NCBI GenBank assembly: GCA_002733215.1
Contig: NVUY01000006.1
Location: forward strand, 19,405-83,404
Length of the DNA: 64,000 nucleotides
Source: Sulfurovum sp.
Lineage (GTDB): Bacteria; Campylobacterota; Campylobacteria; Campylobacterales; Sulfurovaceae
Direction of reading: 5' to 3'
Of the stretch, positions 63,886-64,000 are shown piece by piece (position 1 is the stretch's first letter; each line of letters opens with the position of its first letter). The translations under genes were made by a program, and so were the position numbers. Under the pieces are notes generated by a model, which was not told the origin of the DNA, ran no database searches, and saw nothing but the letters and a program-made list of their open reading frames with translations.

Positions 63886-63999
63886 CAATGCCATTAAGCT
63901 AAGGATTATTTTACATATGGAGCAGGGACTTCAGTCCCGTAAAGACGGGATTAAAATCCCTACTCCAAGAAAAGATTTACTCTTAACTTAATGGCATTG
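63886..63999. repeat. Nested inverted-repeat element (MITE/REP-like), 114 bp
   Basis: Outer arms: CAATGCCATTAAG (63886-63898) and CTTAATGGCATTG (63987-63999), a perfect 13-bp inverted pair. Inner core: GGGACTTCAGTCCC (63925-63938), 8 bases, GGGATTAAAATCCC (63947-63960), flanked by GGAG and CTCC so that the core also folds as one long imperfect hairpin. The first core arm equals the repeat at 58356-58369. No transposase is visible in the window; the element reaches base 63999, one base from the window edge. Confidence 0.75.
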
Positions 64000-64000
64000 A

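Noticed and set aside
1..64000. tRNA, rRNA, CRISPR arrays, complete insertion sequences, prophage genes
   Set aside because: None seen on reading either strand. Only short repeat elements and two gene remnants suggest past mobility.

Overview
The window looks like a chromosomal segment of an AT-rich Campylobacterota (Epsilonproteobacteria) bacterium, probably a Sulfurovum/Sulfurimonas-type marine or sediment chemolithotroph. This assignment rests on gene content, not on a marker gene (no rRNA or tRNA is visible). The evidence is a cbpA-hspR pair as in Helicobacter, a NavAb-type sodium channel with a TLESWSM filter, a monomeric NADP-isocitrate dehydrogenase, SbtA/SbtB bicarbonate uptake, a 12-heme cytochrome c and several rhodanese/DsrE-like periplasmic sulfur proteins. 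Genes are tightly packed, often with 1-10 nt overlaps.

Layout. 1-2565: an RND efflux pump encoded as two half-genes joined by TAATG, the second running off the window. 2650-5762: an HDAC-family deacetylase, a small coiled-coil protein and three tandem SYLF-domain paralogues. 5850-15007: a radical SAM protein with a secreted partner, then a four-gene envelope export cluster (two MMPL/RND exporters, a LolA-like periplasmic protein and a DUF1302 outer-membrane protein with GFDD repeats). 15150-21315: a defence island in which a type III restriction-modification operon (mod...res) carries an OLD/PARIS-like ATPase and a small TOPRIM nuclease between its two subunits. 21473-24937: pqiAABC intermembrane lipid-transport genes with PqiA split into two proteins. 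25700-31864: an operon linking a TonB-dependent receptor, a DUF917 protein and two periplasmic binding proteins to a membrane diguanylate cyclase. 31960-34642: RNase T2, a PIF1-like helicase and a monoheme cytochrome c in overlapping order. 34846-37645: PsiE and isocitrate dehydrogenase, convergent on a strong terminator.

37955-51050 is a block rich in ion-homeostasis and membrane functions: NhaA, a Kef-type antiporter with an RCK domain, a voltage-gated sodium channel, small membrane proteins, a 1250-residue fusion of an AI-2E family permease to a P-type ATPase, a double-Usp protein, ExoD, the C-terminal remnant of an endonuclease/exonuclease/phosphatase gene and a cardiolipin synthase. 51372-54854 encodes a ferric-reductase-like flavocytochrome, a 12-heme cytochrome c and a rhodanese. 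54988-56239 is sbtA-sbtB. 56424-63513 holds a CitE-like lyase, MltB, a GGDEF/EAL protein, hspR-cbpA, another rhodanese and a MATE pump. The last 400 bases are decayed DNA: an amidase C-terminal remnant and palindromic repeats. One repeat family is also found at the 3' end of the GGDEF/EAL gene, where it is translated.

The most novel-looking items are the four-gene mod-ATPase-TOPRIM-res operon, the AI-2E/P-type ATPase fusion, the half-gene RND pump, and the receptor-to-cyclic-di-GMP operon. All functional statements come from reading protein sequences by eye; no database search was run.
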